A stretch of 64,000 nt of DNA from Oikopleura dioica (Eukaryota > Chordata > Appendicularia > Copelata > Oikopleuridae). Positions 1 through 10,421 of the stretch are shown piece after piece. The stretch covers positions 814,501-878,500 of the forward strand of contig OU015568.1 in NCBI GenBank assembly GCA_907165135.1, read 5' to 3'. Numbering within the stretch: position 1 is the stretch's first letter; the number at the start of each line of letters is the position of its first letter. The notes beneath the pieces are model-generated. The model had not been told where the DNA came from, ran no database searches, and saw only the letters and a list, made by a program, of their open reading frames with translations. The translations under genes and the position numbers were made by a program.

Positions 1-1551
1 TTTTATACTTTCGAAAGTTGTTTTCGAATGCAAAAATGACCTCTTCTTAAATAGTAGGGCGATTCATTACTGAGTAAATTTTACGAAACGACCCACTTCC
101 CGTGAGCAATCGACAAATTTATTGATGAGTTTACTCGTCTAGGAAATCGGCCAGAAGCAACTTGAGCTTTTTCTTGTACTGTAATGAATACAGTATCTTT
201 TCTCTTCATTTTAACTCTAAGAAGGCATGAAAAACCGAAAGACTCGACATTTGTTTTGCAATTTTCTGAGTCTTAAGGGTACGGGTATCGATTTTGAAAA
301 GGGGTTTATATTGCCCGTAAGACATTTATTTTGTCTTTCATTGAATTCTAGGCAAAATTTGAGGCATTTTTGTAATAGATTCTAAGCTGCGATCATTCGT
401 CGTTTTCAAGATATGAGCGCTAGAAATTTGATCGAAAAAAAAATTTTTGGCTTCAATTTTTATCAATGAGGCCTCTTTATAAAGCTTAGAGCACGAGAAA
501 CATTATGGTGGTCTTGGATTTACTTGAAACATGATACTTTGGATTCTAGAGCCAAAAACGTGAATCTAACTTTCAAAAAATGCATAAATCGCCGAAATCA
601 ATTTTTCAAAAAATTATTTTCGATATAAAAGTTATTTCACTCGTTATAAGCTACTGACAAAATTAAGATAAAGGTCCGATCTTTCATACAAAAATATAAA
701 ATATGCATGTTTACAGGCTACTTTACTCGGAATACGCTCAGTTTTCGGGCGAATTTCGACCGAGATCAAAATTTTGAGGCGAAATTTTCTTAAAAAAATC
801 TTAGAGGAAGATAATTTCCTTCTGACAAAATTAAGATCTAGGATAGTTCTTTATCTGAAAATGATTAGAAACCATCCACCATTTACAGGTTGTCAGGAAT
901 ACGGCCTCAAACGTAGCCTGATCGATACCCGTAGCCTTAATGACCTTAATTCTTTGAATAATCATTTCACATCGATTCTTACAGTAACGAGACGGTCAAA
1001 TATTGCGAAATACAGTCAGATTCTTCTGAAACGACCTTTCCGAAAGCGAAAATTAATGACTCGGCTTTTGAAATCTTCTTGTTTTTCCTTTTCTGGAAAG
1101 ACAAAGTTTTAACTCGTGGAAAAATTCATCAGCTTCTGTCATTGAAAGCTGTCATAACTCGCAAAACGGCTCGTATTTTATCTTAAATTTTTCCATGGAA
1201 AGCAATTTCGGCCTCGGAGGAGGTGGGGAGCTACGTTCGTCGAATCGTGAAATTTGAACTTTGAAGCTATAAATTCACCTAAATCGTGATCTCTCACCGT
1301 AAAAATCGCTCTTATAGATAAGTGGCCTTTAGAAAAGAATGTTCAGCGATAAACTAAATTTCCTGGATGCTGAGTTTAGTCTGGAATGGTCACAAGTTCA
1401 ACGATCGAGTTCAAAAAACTCATCGTTGCGCAATTTTCTTGCTGAAAGCGAGTAAGAATTTTCAGTGCAAAGATAGCTTTTTTGTGAATAATATGAATTT
1501 TTTATTGAAAAATCGAATAAAAGAAAAATAAAAAAGAAAACTTTCAGAAGG
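1..1551. other. Non-coding stretch, no gene recognised
   Basis: AT-rich sequence with no exon I can support. The longest open frame (774-1112, plus strand) is low-complexity in composition, has no recognisable motif and no flanking splice signals, so I read it as chance. It contains no tRNA-like cloverleaf or long tandem repeat. It may be the far upstream or downstream flank of a gene outside the window. Confidence 0.5.
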
Positions 1552-2931
1552 TTACTTTCTGCGTAAGAATACTTCAAGTAGACCAGGGTTGTCCTTTTGC
1601 GGATGGAACTTGAAGTCGTTTTCAGTAAGGTATCTCTCAACAGATTTGCGTAGTTTCGCTAGAATAATAAATAAACAAGATTGAGATGATTGAACGAGAA
1701 ATCACCTTTATTGCCTTTCGAATGTCTCCCTGGTCAGTTATTATGAAAATCTGACTGTAATGCCCTTGAGCGGTGACTTCTGCGATGAACTGCTCGAGTT
1801 TCTTGATGGCTTCATCTCGGTGCAAATTGTGGAAGTCAACATAATTATCTGATGAAGTTCCAGCAAAGCGCTCGTTATTCTTCCTGAAGAAATATTCTGC
1901 CTCTTTTTTTCGCGCTTCTTTTTTTCGCGCCTCTTTTTTTCGCGCCTCTTGCCAGAAATCTTCTTCAGAGTCCGGAGATTCGCTTGTAGATTCCGTCTCT
2001 TTCGTCCAGGCAGGAGTGCTTGCTTGTTTTTCATTAAATAAAAGCGGTTGTAGAATTTGTTGAGCGGTTTGTCTGTAGTCGTTCTTGTTCTCACGGAGAT
2101 ATTTTGGCAGATGTGCTGCCTCTGCGGGAGTTGGCGGTGGTCACGAAGGATGGTGTATCCTTGGTGTCTGTCCAATGCTTCGACTCGAAGTGACAATGAA
2201 ATATTTGAATCTTCCACGTTTTTAATCAATAAAAAAGTTAAATGAAGATCCTTTCATTTTTCTTGGAGATCTCCAAACGGAAAAGAGCCAAGAGAGAAGA
2301 ACTCAGAAATTGTACAATCGAATCGATAATTGAAAATTCGGTGAAAGTTTCATTAGGAATGATTAGCTCTTTGGCTATCGAAGAAAATTCATATCACATC
2401 TCGAAACGAATATTTTCCGCGAATGCCCTGCTCGATGCCCTGATGAGGCTGATTTACAGTGTAGATTACAGTTCCCTATACCACCAGGTAACGATTGATC
2501 TCTATGCATGTGCGCGCAGCCGTTTCTTTTTCAATCTTGGCCTATATATGCCCTACTCACCTTCCGGAGCCTCTCTTCTAGTTGCTCTTTCGGCATATTC
2601 GGGAAACGTTTCTGTAGCTTGATAAGACTCAACTTTGTCGAGTAGTTCCGCATCTCTGCTTCTTGAAACGCCAAGGCTAGCTCCTGGTCTCTCAATTCTT
2701 GTGTTGTCATCGTTGTCCCTGTATCCGCATCTCCAGAAGAGGAGGGACGAGACCCTATTATTTCTGAAAATTCAACCGTCAAAATCTACGCAAAAGAATG
2801 AGTGAGCTAGAAAAATACTCACTTTTATTCGAGGACCCCGCGTTGATTTTAGACGCCATAATTTTTAGTTTTTGAATTTCCGCTGATAATTTGATATTGT
2901 GGTTAATTTCTTCTTTGACCCGTTTCTGCAT
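1552..2931 (-). CDS. CUE/Smr domain protein (N4BP2-like)
   Basis: Four exons: 2931-2823, 2763-2561, about 2119-1720, and 1658-1552, about 272 aa. Seen: an N-terminal coiled coil (starting MQKRVKEEINHNIK), a CUE-like helix (RFPNMPKEQLEERLRK), a charged linker with a 15-nt tandem repeat giving EARKK repeated units (1885-1950), then an Smr domain with the family signature YVDFHNLHRDEA, the core strand IITDQGD, and a C-terminal strand GLLEVFL. Known: CUE plus Smr is the arrangement of N4BP2 family proteins; Smr domains act as RNA or DNA endonuclease modules. The usual DxH is DFH here and the GxG turn is DQG, so activity is uncertain. The last intron (1659-1719, 61 nt) must be GA-AG: only this join gives the Smr C-terminus. 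The 5' edge of exon 3 is unresolved; an extra exon could lie between 2119 and 2561. Confidence 0.7.
1885..1950 (-). repeat. In-frame 15-nt tandem repeat
   Basis: About four imperfect copies of gaggcgcgaaaaaaa on the minus strand, translating to EARKK units just before the Smr domain. Because the unit is a multiple of three, gains and losses keep the frame. It lengthens a charged helix linker. Confidence 0.75.
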
Positions 2932-3503
2932 TTTTACCGCATTTGTCGCTTTATACAGTAAAAAAATTATTTTGAAATAAACGCCAAAAAGGTCAATTAT
3001 TTTTTACATTCCTTGATTCATTAGAATCGAATTCGTTTCTTCATTGTTTTCCGCCGTTTTCATCTTTGAACTTGTAGTAACCCTATCTTTCCTCCCCGAT
3101 AACAGTCGTGTCGACCCATGGTTTGCTCGCGGTTGTTCGTGACTGTAATCATCTAATTTTACCCGCACCAAATTTAAAAAGAATACCACTAACCATTTTG
3201 AATTATTCCGTTGTCGCATAATTCGTCCGGCTTCAAAAAACTTGTACATCAAATTTAAAATTGACGAACTTATTTTTATGTCAGCAAAATGGGCATTCTA
3301 GAATTTCATTCAACCTTATTATCACCTTACTTAAACGTCGATAACACGAGTCTGTCTTTCAACTTTTATTTTTTATTTACAAAATATTTTGTCGACTAAC
3401 AGTCAAAATTAATTGGCTTGACGGCTCCATCAGAGCAGCATTGGAATTTGTTCAGCCCGATCCACTTGCTAAAAACTTAAAAAAGAGCCCTTGAAATTCA
3501 TCC
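2932..3503. other. Intergenic; weak open frame only
   Basis: A minus-strand open frame at 3004-3252 has no start-site context, motif or splice partner I can defend. The rest is AT-rich spacer between two minus-strand genes, presumably holding the promoter of the CUE/Smr gene and the 3' end of the PLA2-like gene. Confidence 0.4.
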
Positions 3504-4397
3504 TTACAAAGCTTTATCTCCCCCTCCGCAGCATTGATGCTCGACTGGAATCCCTCCTTTCTTTGGGCAATTGGCTGGCTGTCGATTGTCAAAAGGCGGG
3601 CTTCCCCAGAAGAAATGGTAGCTTTCGTCGAAGACGTCTTTTGCAAGGAAAAGGTCTTTGACGAATTGAAGGTCGCATTCGAACAGGTCTCGCTCGCAGG
3701 AACCGACGTGGTTCATTGATTCGAAGGAAGATGTCGCTCTCGAGTATTTCCAAGTATACTGGACTCTTTCTCCTAAAAAAAATGTGCTGAAAATTTTTAG
3801 AGGGAAAAATTCTGGAAGCTCTTAAACATAAAATGTATGAGTCGCACAAAAATTCTTCAAAAATATATTTTTATTATTTTTTTTTACCAAATTATGGTTT
3901 GTCTTACCGATGCAAAGATCGCCATGCTCTTGTCTCACACACTTGTTGCACTGCTTGTAGGCTCGGCATTTCGTATCAATCTGATCCTTAGGCGCTCCTA
4001 TCCCCATTTCGGACATTGGTCGATCTCCAAGCAAAAAGCAGTGGCAGCCATAAGCCCAGTACTTTCGCTCGTCGAATTCTTCCGCGCCATTTTCTTTCCA
4101 GAGCTTTTTCGCAATCGCTAGAAAGAGGGTTTAGATTCGGGTTGAGGGAGGGAGGTTACCTTTTAGATCTTGATATCGTCGTTCGTCATCGGTGACGATT
4201 TGATTGGCGAACTTGGCAGAGCTACTGCTAAATCGAGGAGAAATTCCAAGATCTTCGGCTTCCTCAACAGAGCAATCAACTTCTTTCCCGTTTCGGTAGC
4301 AGATGTCATCTTCTTGAGCGAAAGCGCTAGAATCAAGATTAAATTCAGTCCTGGAAATTTTTACTTACGAAATAGCGAGGTAATTAAAAAGCTTCAT
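3504..4397 (-). CDS. Secreted phospholipase A2-like protein, catalytic dyad lost
   Basis: Exons 4397-4369, 4326-4160, 4117-3908 and 3772-3504 join in perfect phase to 224 aa. Seen: signal peptide MKLFNYLAISAFA, then a Cys-rich secretory PLA2-like core with YGCHC (calcium-loop position), CRAYKQCNKC where active enzymes have a Cys-x-x-His-Asp helix, and a later helix CERDLFECDLQFVKDL, ending with a QCCGGG tail typical of invertebrate PLA2-like proteins. Known: PLA2 needs the His-Asp pair of that helix and a glycine-rich calcium loop. Here His-Asp is Tyr-Lys and the loop is atypical, so I infer no lipase activity; it may be a structural, carrier or binding protein. Introns are 42, 42 and 135 nt, all GT-AG. 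Small and secreted, it fits the extracellular theme of the region. Confidence 0.75.
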
Positions 4398-4758
4398 CCT
4401 CTAATTGACAGAAATTTTTTCTCTTTTTGAGATTTTTTTTACTTCTTATCGAAGTTTTTGATAAGAATCATTTCTTGAACCTGGCTTTTTATAACAGAAA
4501 ATGGCAGCAGAGGGACAAGGAGATCAGGGAACGGCTAAGATAATAAGGCTATTTCAATTTTGGATCGACCGGTTTTTCTTTGCAAGAACTGCGTCATCAA
4601 ATTGAATTTGAAGGGGGAAATTTGAATAAGTTTAGTTTTTTCCTGTCTTTAAATTTTTTTCTTTTACTTTTTCAAATTAACGATGCACATGAAATCATGG
4701 AAGAGAACTCATTTCACATGTAACATGAATCTTTTTTATTTCATTAAAAAGAGATGTA

Positions 4759-5566
4759 TCAAAAGAAGAAGCTTGTCAATTGATTCATCATTTCCGAAAG
4801 TTGTTCGTGGTCGTTATTCCCCATTCCAAGAGGGGCCTTTCCACCTTCGTCCAATTTCATCAAGTCTGCGGGCCCCCAATTTTCGAAGGCGTCTTGTTGT
4901 CGCTGCTTTTCCTTCTCTGAAATCAAAAAGGTTATTGTCTAAGAAGATTAGACAGAGAGTTATCTTCGATGATCAATTAAAAAAAACAGATGTAGCAAGT
5001 AAAAAACATGAGCGTTTTAAAAACACGTGTACCGGCCTCCTGGTGAGAACTCATATTTTTGAGTAATTATGAAAATACTTGTGCTATTTGAAAAAAAGGG
5101 GAGATGGAATGATAAAACTTGCTGTAAAAATAGAAATGACATCTATCGTTCAAAAGAAACTTCTCCGTCATTGATTGTTCGAGGCAAGAAATCTTTAAAA
5201 AAATTACTTATAAAGGCGTAAAAATCTTAGTTCCAAAAAATTTGGCCGAAAGAGGGGAAATCTCAGGAACTGACAAAAAAACTCGACAAATTTTGCGTGG
5301 AAATTTTAAGCAAAACAGAAGCCTGGACTCAGCTACCCGGCCCATCAGAAGCCTAGTAGCCACCAACGCGAAATTTGTCGAGATTTTTTGTCGATTCGTG
5401 ACACCAAACCCAAAAAGGGTCTTACCGGAAAAATCTTCATGAAAGTCCATTTTTCCCTTTATGGAGGCTCTCTCGCTTTCATTTTCTTACCCATTTCTGC
5501 GTGCTGAAGTTGCCAAGACATGCTTTTGACGAGTCCAAAAACTGCGCAGGCGTATAGAATCCGCAT
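4759..5566 (-). CDS. Small secreted protein, 77 aa, unknown
   Basis: Two exons, 5566-5491 and 4916-4759, join in phase 1. Seen: exon 1 is almost entirely a signal peptide (MRILYACAVFGLVKSMS); exon 2 encodes a hydrophilic segment with ENWGPADLMKLDEGGK and ends MMNQLTSFFF. No known domain recognised. The intron (574 nt) is long for this genome because it holds a foldback element (5264-5404). Start chosen because it gives a clean signal peptide and the donor follows directly. Alternative: exon 2 alone is translated, but it has no good upstream start. Confidence 0.6.
5264..5404. mobile_element. Foldback MITE, family A copy 1
   Basis: Arms pair ACAAATTTTGCGTGGAAATT with the inverted AACGCGAAATTTGTCGAG about 90 bp later, with CCCATCAGAAGCC-type motifs between. 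Related copies occur at 10704, 13231 and 14627. No coding capacity, so non-autonomous. Sits inside the intron of the small secreted gene. Confidence 0.65.
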
Positions 5567-5930
5567 TTCACTGTATCGACTTCCGACTTGGAATTACTTC
5601 CTCTCGAATTCTGAACAAGGGCTTTCCTCAATTTTTCCTCCCAAAAAATGAAATTTCGAAAAAATGATTGAAGCCCCTCCTTTTTCGACTGCTAAGAAGA
5701 TTGAGCTCGGACGATAAGAGGGCTCTGCTTTTATATCCTGAGAAAGATGGGCGATTTACCGGATTATTTCTTTCAGAAAATAAGGAAGATGGACAGGTGA
5801 AATGTGCCGAGGAAAAAGAGTCTTACTGTCAAAAGTATCTGTAGTTGACGTGCTAAGTGGCCGTCACTGAGGATGAATGGAAAAAGAAATTGTTCTGTTA
5901 AACATACAGTCTTTCAAATTGCGCTCGGCA

Positions 5931-6030
5931 ACCTGTGAAGAAAACCTAAGTCAGGGTCTGAAAGACCTGAAAATGAAAAGCCGCGCACTTCTTTCAGACC
6001 CTGACTCAGGTTTTCTGCTCAAGTTGTGGA
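5931..6030. mobile_element. MITE family B fragment
   Basis: Contains opposed motifs ACCTAAGTCAGGGTCTGAAA and TTTCAGACCCTGACTCAGGT, an inverted pair of about 28 bp around a short GCCGC-containing centre. Same ends as the better copy at 17653-17792. Confidence 0.6.
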
Positions 6031-7759
6031 GCCCAGCCTACAAATCTGTAAGTTGCATAACTGCCTTTACATCTGTCCAGTCTCCCAAAAGCACAAAAAG
6101 TAAGCAACCTAACCGAGATGCTAGACAAAAAGAAAAGGAATAGAATTTCCAGTCTTGCGGATTTCCGCAGTATAATCTTCAGAAGAAAAAATGCCGCGAA
6201 CGCGAATTACCGGGAAAACGATCCAGCCGCTATCGCTATTCTAAACACGTTTTTTGGAAACCTAACAGCTTCTTTATCGCCTCGACTTTGGTTCTAGCAA
6301 GATATTTTTTCTTCCAGAATTTTTGAAAAAGGGCTTTGAAGAGGGCGTGAAAGGTAACAAAAACAAGTTTAGCCGTGACTTTGGTCGCAGCGGATGTTAT
6401 TTCAGCCGCGTGTTTTGTACTGTCACGCGATTGTGTTTTATTTTGAGCGATTACAGTAATGCTCAAGGCCACTTGAAGATGTCGACGGGGCTGCAGCGGC
6501 CACGAATGAGCAGATATCTTATTTTTCACAGAGATTTTGAAGGAAGCCCAAAATCAAAAGCGACCTCGAAAATGATTCCAGGTAAAAATTGGCTGGCTGT
6601 TGTGTTCATAAATGACCGAGAAGCCGCGTTTTGTCGGCTCTGTGGCATCAAAAAAATAGAAATGGCGAGGTGCGGATCGCTCATGTGGCGCTCGCGAGCT
6701 CAAATCTCCTCGCAGCGGAGAGCGTCGCAAGCCTGCTGATTTTTCTGAAGCTTGAGCTTTTTTCTCGGAGAATTTTCTGCTTACAAAGGAGTTTTTGATT
6801 GTTTTTTTAATAAGAGAGGAATAAAATAGAGAGTAAAAAGAAATTTCAAAGAAGAAGGAATCACTTGAATCCGGATCAAAAAGTAAGTCATCTATAACTA
6901 GAGTTTTACTTGAAAATTTAAATTTTCCAATCTAAAATGCTCTAAGAAACGTTTATTTCATTAGCATAAGGTTGAATTAATCTAAGGATTTAACTGTCAG
7001 TTTATCTATAAAAGGAATTTCTTCAAATTAACAGTTATTGAAGTAAGAACAGCATATAAAAGGATGCTCTACTCGTCTTTGTAGTTGCTCCTATATTTAA
7101 AATCAAAACTTCGAATAGATACGAGATCAAATATGCCCAATAAACAAAATTGTGGTGCTTTTATGGTTTTTATCCAAATAAGCGGGAATGGAGGCGGCCC
7201 AAAGTCGAAGATCCTCGTCGCGGGGAAAAATATTTATCTCCGGCAAATCTCCGCCCGAGTCCGTTTTTCCTTTGTTAGGGGCTTAGTATCGTCCTCTTCC
7301 GATAATTCCAAAAATCAAAAGCTTTTAGAAATCATCCCTTTTCTCTTATCACTTCTTTTCTTCGCCAAAGAAAACAGCTTGTTTTCGACGAAAATCCTCA
7401 AAAACTTAAACAGACAAATCTTTCTTTAATTTCTTCATTTTTGCCGCTGCACCGAACCAAAATAAAAAGAAAAGTTGTGTGAGTTGGAGGCAAACAAAAG
7501 CGAATTTACAAATTGGCGGTCTTTTTCGCGGCGGGTGACCAAACGTGCGGAGCAAAAAGCATGACCGCAGACAACTCGCCACACAATGTTGCCCGACTGA
7601 CCAAAGCTCAGAATGTCTCTCTGCAATTTTGCGTAATCGAGTGAACCTTTTTCAGGCGTTTTCTTGACCAATTTAGTTGACAGGGATTTTTGAAAAATTT
7701 CATGGTTTCAAATAAAATTCTTCAATGTTCAATTTTCATCCATTTCAACCTCGTTCAAA

Positions 7760-7970
7760 TGTTTTTTTCTGATTGGTCAATCAAGATAAAAATTGATCGA
7801 CCAATCAGAGGTGCTTTTTATGATTTTCAAAATCGATTATTCTGATTGGTTCAGGCTCAAGCGAAAACCCTCCTTTGAGCCAATCAGAATTCTCGAATTA
7901 AAAATACACCTTCGACTTCTGATTGGTCGATCAATAAGCATCCTGATGAACCAATCAGAAGCAGAAATAC
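7760..7970. repeat. Cluster of inverted ATTGG/CCAAT motifs
   Basis: Within 210 bp there are four CTGATTGGTC-like and several GACCAATCAG-like motifs arranged as facing pairs (for example near 7768 with 7798, 7839 with 7879, 7918 with 7950). Could be a decayed foldback element or a cluster of NF-Y type boxes. No gene starts nearby, so I favour the repeat reading. Confidence 0.5.
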
Positions 7971-8466
7971 AGTTGTTCAAGATTCAGAAGAAGGGAAAAC
8001 CCAAAACTCGCTCGATAAAATGTTTCCATAACGATAAACGGGAGCCTTATCCGGAAGAAAATGTGTGGTAAAGACTTTTGCATAATCCGCGCAGATCGCA
8101 ATTTTATCTACAACACCACGTTTTTCTCAAGTCCTTTTTTTCCTGCTCAGTTAAAATGAGTTTAGTTCTTTCTCTTTTTCCTTTTTTTCTGGTAATTTTC
8201 AACGCCAAAATTTCCGATAAGCTCAATTTTAAGAGCAAAAAACTCAAGATTCAAGTTTTATCTAAATTCCTTTTCCTTGAAATCAAGAATTTTTTTTAAG
8301 TTCAAAACAGCCAAAAAAGTTGACCGGAAAACAAGTGCCACTCGTCATTTTTTGGCATTTCCTGGTTTGTACTTTTGGTTTTGTTCTACACGCGTTGCTC
8401 AATAGAAACAGAAAGGGATTAGAAGCACAAAGACGCGGAAAGCTCCTGTTTCTGTCTTTTTCAGTT

Positions 8467-8682
8467 AAAAAAATGCCAAAAAATCGGTCTCTATTTCTGT
8501 ATTTCTTCTTTTTTGACTGCACAAAACGCGAGAAGCCGCGTGCAGCTTCGAGTAAACAGCAATTTAGCCGCGTTTTGCGCGTCTTTTTCGCTCTAGACTC
8601 GAAGCCGCAAGCGACTTCTCGCGTATTTACGAGTCAAAAGAGGAGAAATACAGAAAAAGAGACCGATTTTTGGCATTTTTTG
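8467..8682. mobile_element. 215-bp foldback element
   Basis: Left arm near 8467-8520 (AATGCCAAAAAATCGGTCTC...) is matched by the inverted right arm at 8630-8682; inside, AAAACGCGAGAAGCCGC faces AAGCGACTTCTCGCGT. Nearly the whole element folds into a hairpin. No coding capacity. Confidence 0.75.
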
Positions 8683-10421
8683 ACACCTTGTTGGCGCCAA
8701 AATTCTTCCATTTTTCGCGAAGGTGAACATGCGGCCTTTTCTTTACACACCGGGCGGTTTGAAAATAGATCGATTATGACATTACTACGGAATGATCAAT
8801 TTTCCACGCTCTGGTTCGGCCGACTTTTTTTCTACTGAAGGATGGTTTTTCTGTTGCGAGAAGAAAATTCATATGAAATATTGATTGAAGAACTTTTTTC
8901 AGAAAGCATTTTCAAAAACCATAAAATTATTTTAAAAAATATTCTTTTATTTTTTTTTTCTTAAATAAAATATTGGAAATACCATTCTAATGAAAAAAAT
9001 TAACAAGCAAAGAGAACAAAAAAAATTCTAGAGCCACGAGAAGCTGGCGTTAAATCTGACCGTGGAAAACTTGAATTGTGGCTAGCTCCCGCCCAAAAGT
9101 CGATAAGATGACGAGTTCTTTCTTCAAAAAGTCCCACAAGTTCAACTCTTTTCCCAAAGGACTTACAAGCACTTGTACAATTGTAGCACCTTGATTTTAT
9201 AAATAATTGTCGAAATACAATTCGGAAAAGCAACTACAGCGAATTGGCGGTGTAAAAATAGAAAAGGCAAAACAAGGACTTTGTATTAAATTCACACCAA
9301 GCCTCTTTGTCGTCAAATTAGCTATGGCTGAAAATGGAAAAGAAAAAACATGTTTATTTTTAACGATTTTGGGAAAGCCCGCGATAGTAATTTTTCAAGA
9401 AAGATTAAATAAGTTTGCACTAGAAGTCAATTTGCTTCAAGAAAAGAAAAAAAACAAATATTCAAAACAAAGCCTTTTAATTATCAGGTCGTTGAAAAAC
9501 ATGAGCTGAAAAATGAGGGGACTAAGGAGCAGCCGGAAATGATTATTCCAAATATCAACTAAGCGAAAAGACTAAGAGTTATTCCTGATTATGCGCTCAA
9601 CGTGAGAAACAAATTATTCTCAATTAAACAAATCTGATTAAAAACGCTTATTTCAATTCCTGAACGTCTATTTTCGCGGGTCAAGGGGCATAAACATCAA
9701 TAAGCTGATTTTCAACAAGAATTGAGAACAAAATAGTCTTTACTGTAAATTCTAATTCAGAATAAAAAGGTCAATTTTGGTTTTTGTAAAAAAAAGGCGA
9801 GAAAGTCAGATTTTATTCGATTTTTAACCCGTAAATTGGCCAAATCAGCTGTTTAAAATCATATTTAACAAAAATTATCAGTTACAAATAGCTAGGTATT
9901 CTATATAAGTAATATTCGGTAAGATGATTTTTATACAGTTGATTTTCTCAATTCAAACCAAATAAAATCGACTAAAATCACCAAAAAATTTGACTTTTTC
10001 CAGTTTTTTTTTCTCACAAAAAAATCGAAAATTGATGTGTTTATTCTGATAATATAATATTAGGGAATATTTAATTCGACATAATACTTAAATAAAATCT
10101 TAGAAAATCGAAAATAAGGGTGTGTCGTTCCTCTTTTTGAGAGATCACGTGGGAATTAAATCATTTCTGTCCAAAACGTGGCTTTTCGGTTTGATTCGGA
10201 ATTCTAGCCTCGTCTTCTGGTCGTTTTCGGGAATGATAGTCTGCCCGCATCGTGGCGAGTTCGACCGCGCTGGAAAAATGATATTTTTCGGTGAACCTTG
10301 AATCGACAGTCGTTTATCGCGATTTTTAATTTTAACGAGAACGGTTGATTTTTGATTTATTTTCTAGTAAATTTGAATTTCAGATTTCAGCGAAGAAAAA
10401 TCTCCAAAAAGCGGCGAGGAA

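Larger units (their letters stand above)
5567..10421. other. Gene-poor, repeat-rich stretch
   Basis: About 4.9 kb without a gene I can support. Open frames at 6236-6529 (minus), 6323-6739 (plus), 7085-7429 (plus), 7435-7671 (minus) and 9207-9509 (plus) lack motifs, signal peptides or splice partners. It holds a family B fragment (5931-6030), a cluster of paired ATTGG/CCAAT motifs (7760-7970) and a 215-bp foldback element (8467-8682). The 10110-10400 part may carry the promoter or 5' exon of the PHACTR-like gene. Confidence 0.45.

Noticed and set aside
1885-1950. CRISPR-like array
   Set aside because: The 15-nt repeats have no unique spacers, are in frame with coding sequence, and the genome is animal.
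2242-2622. 126-aa plus-strand frame in the CUE/Smr gene
   Set aside because: Protein-like composition, but it overlaps a minus-strand exon and intron of a gene with recognisable domains and has no motif of its own.
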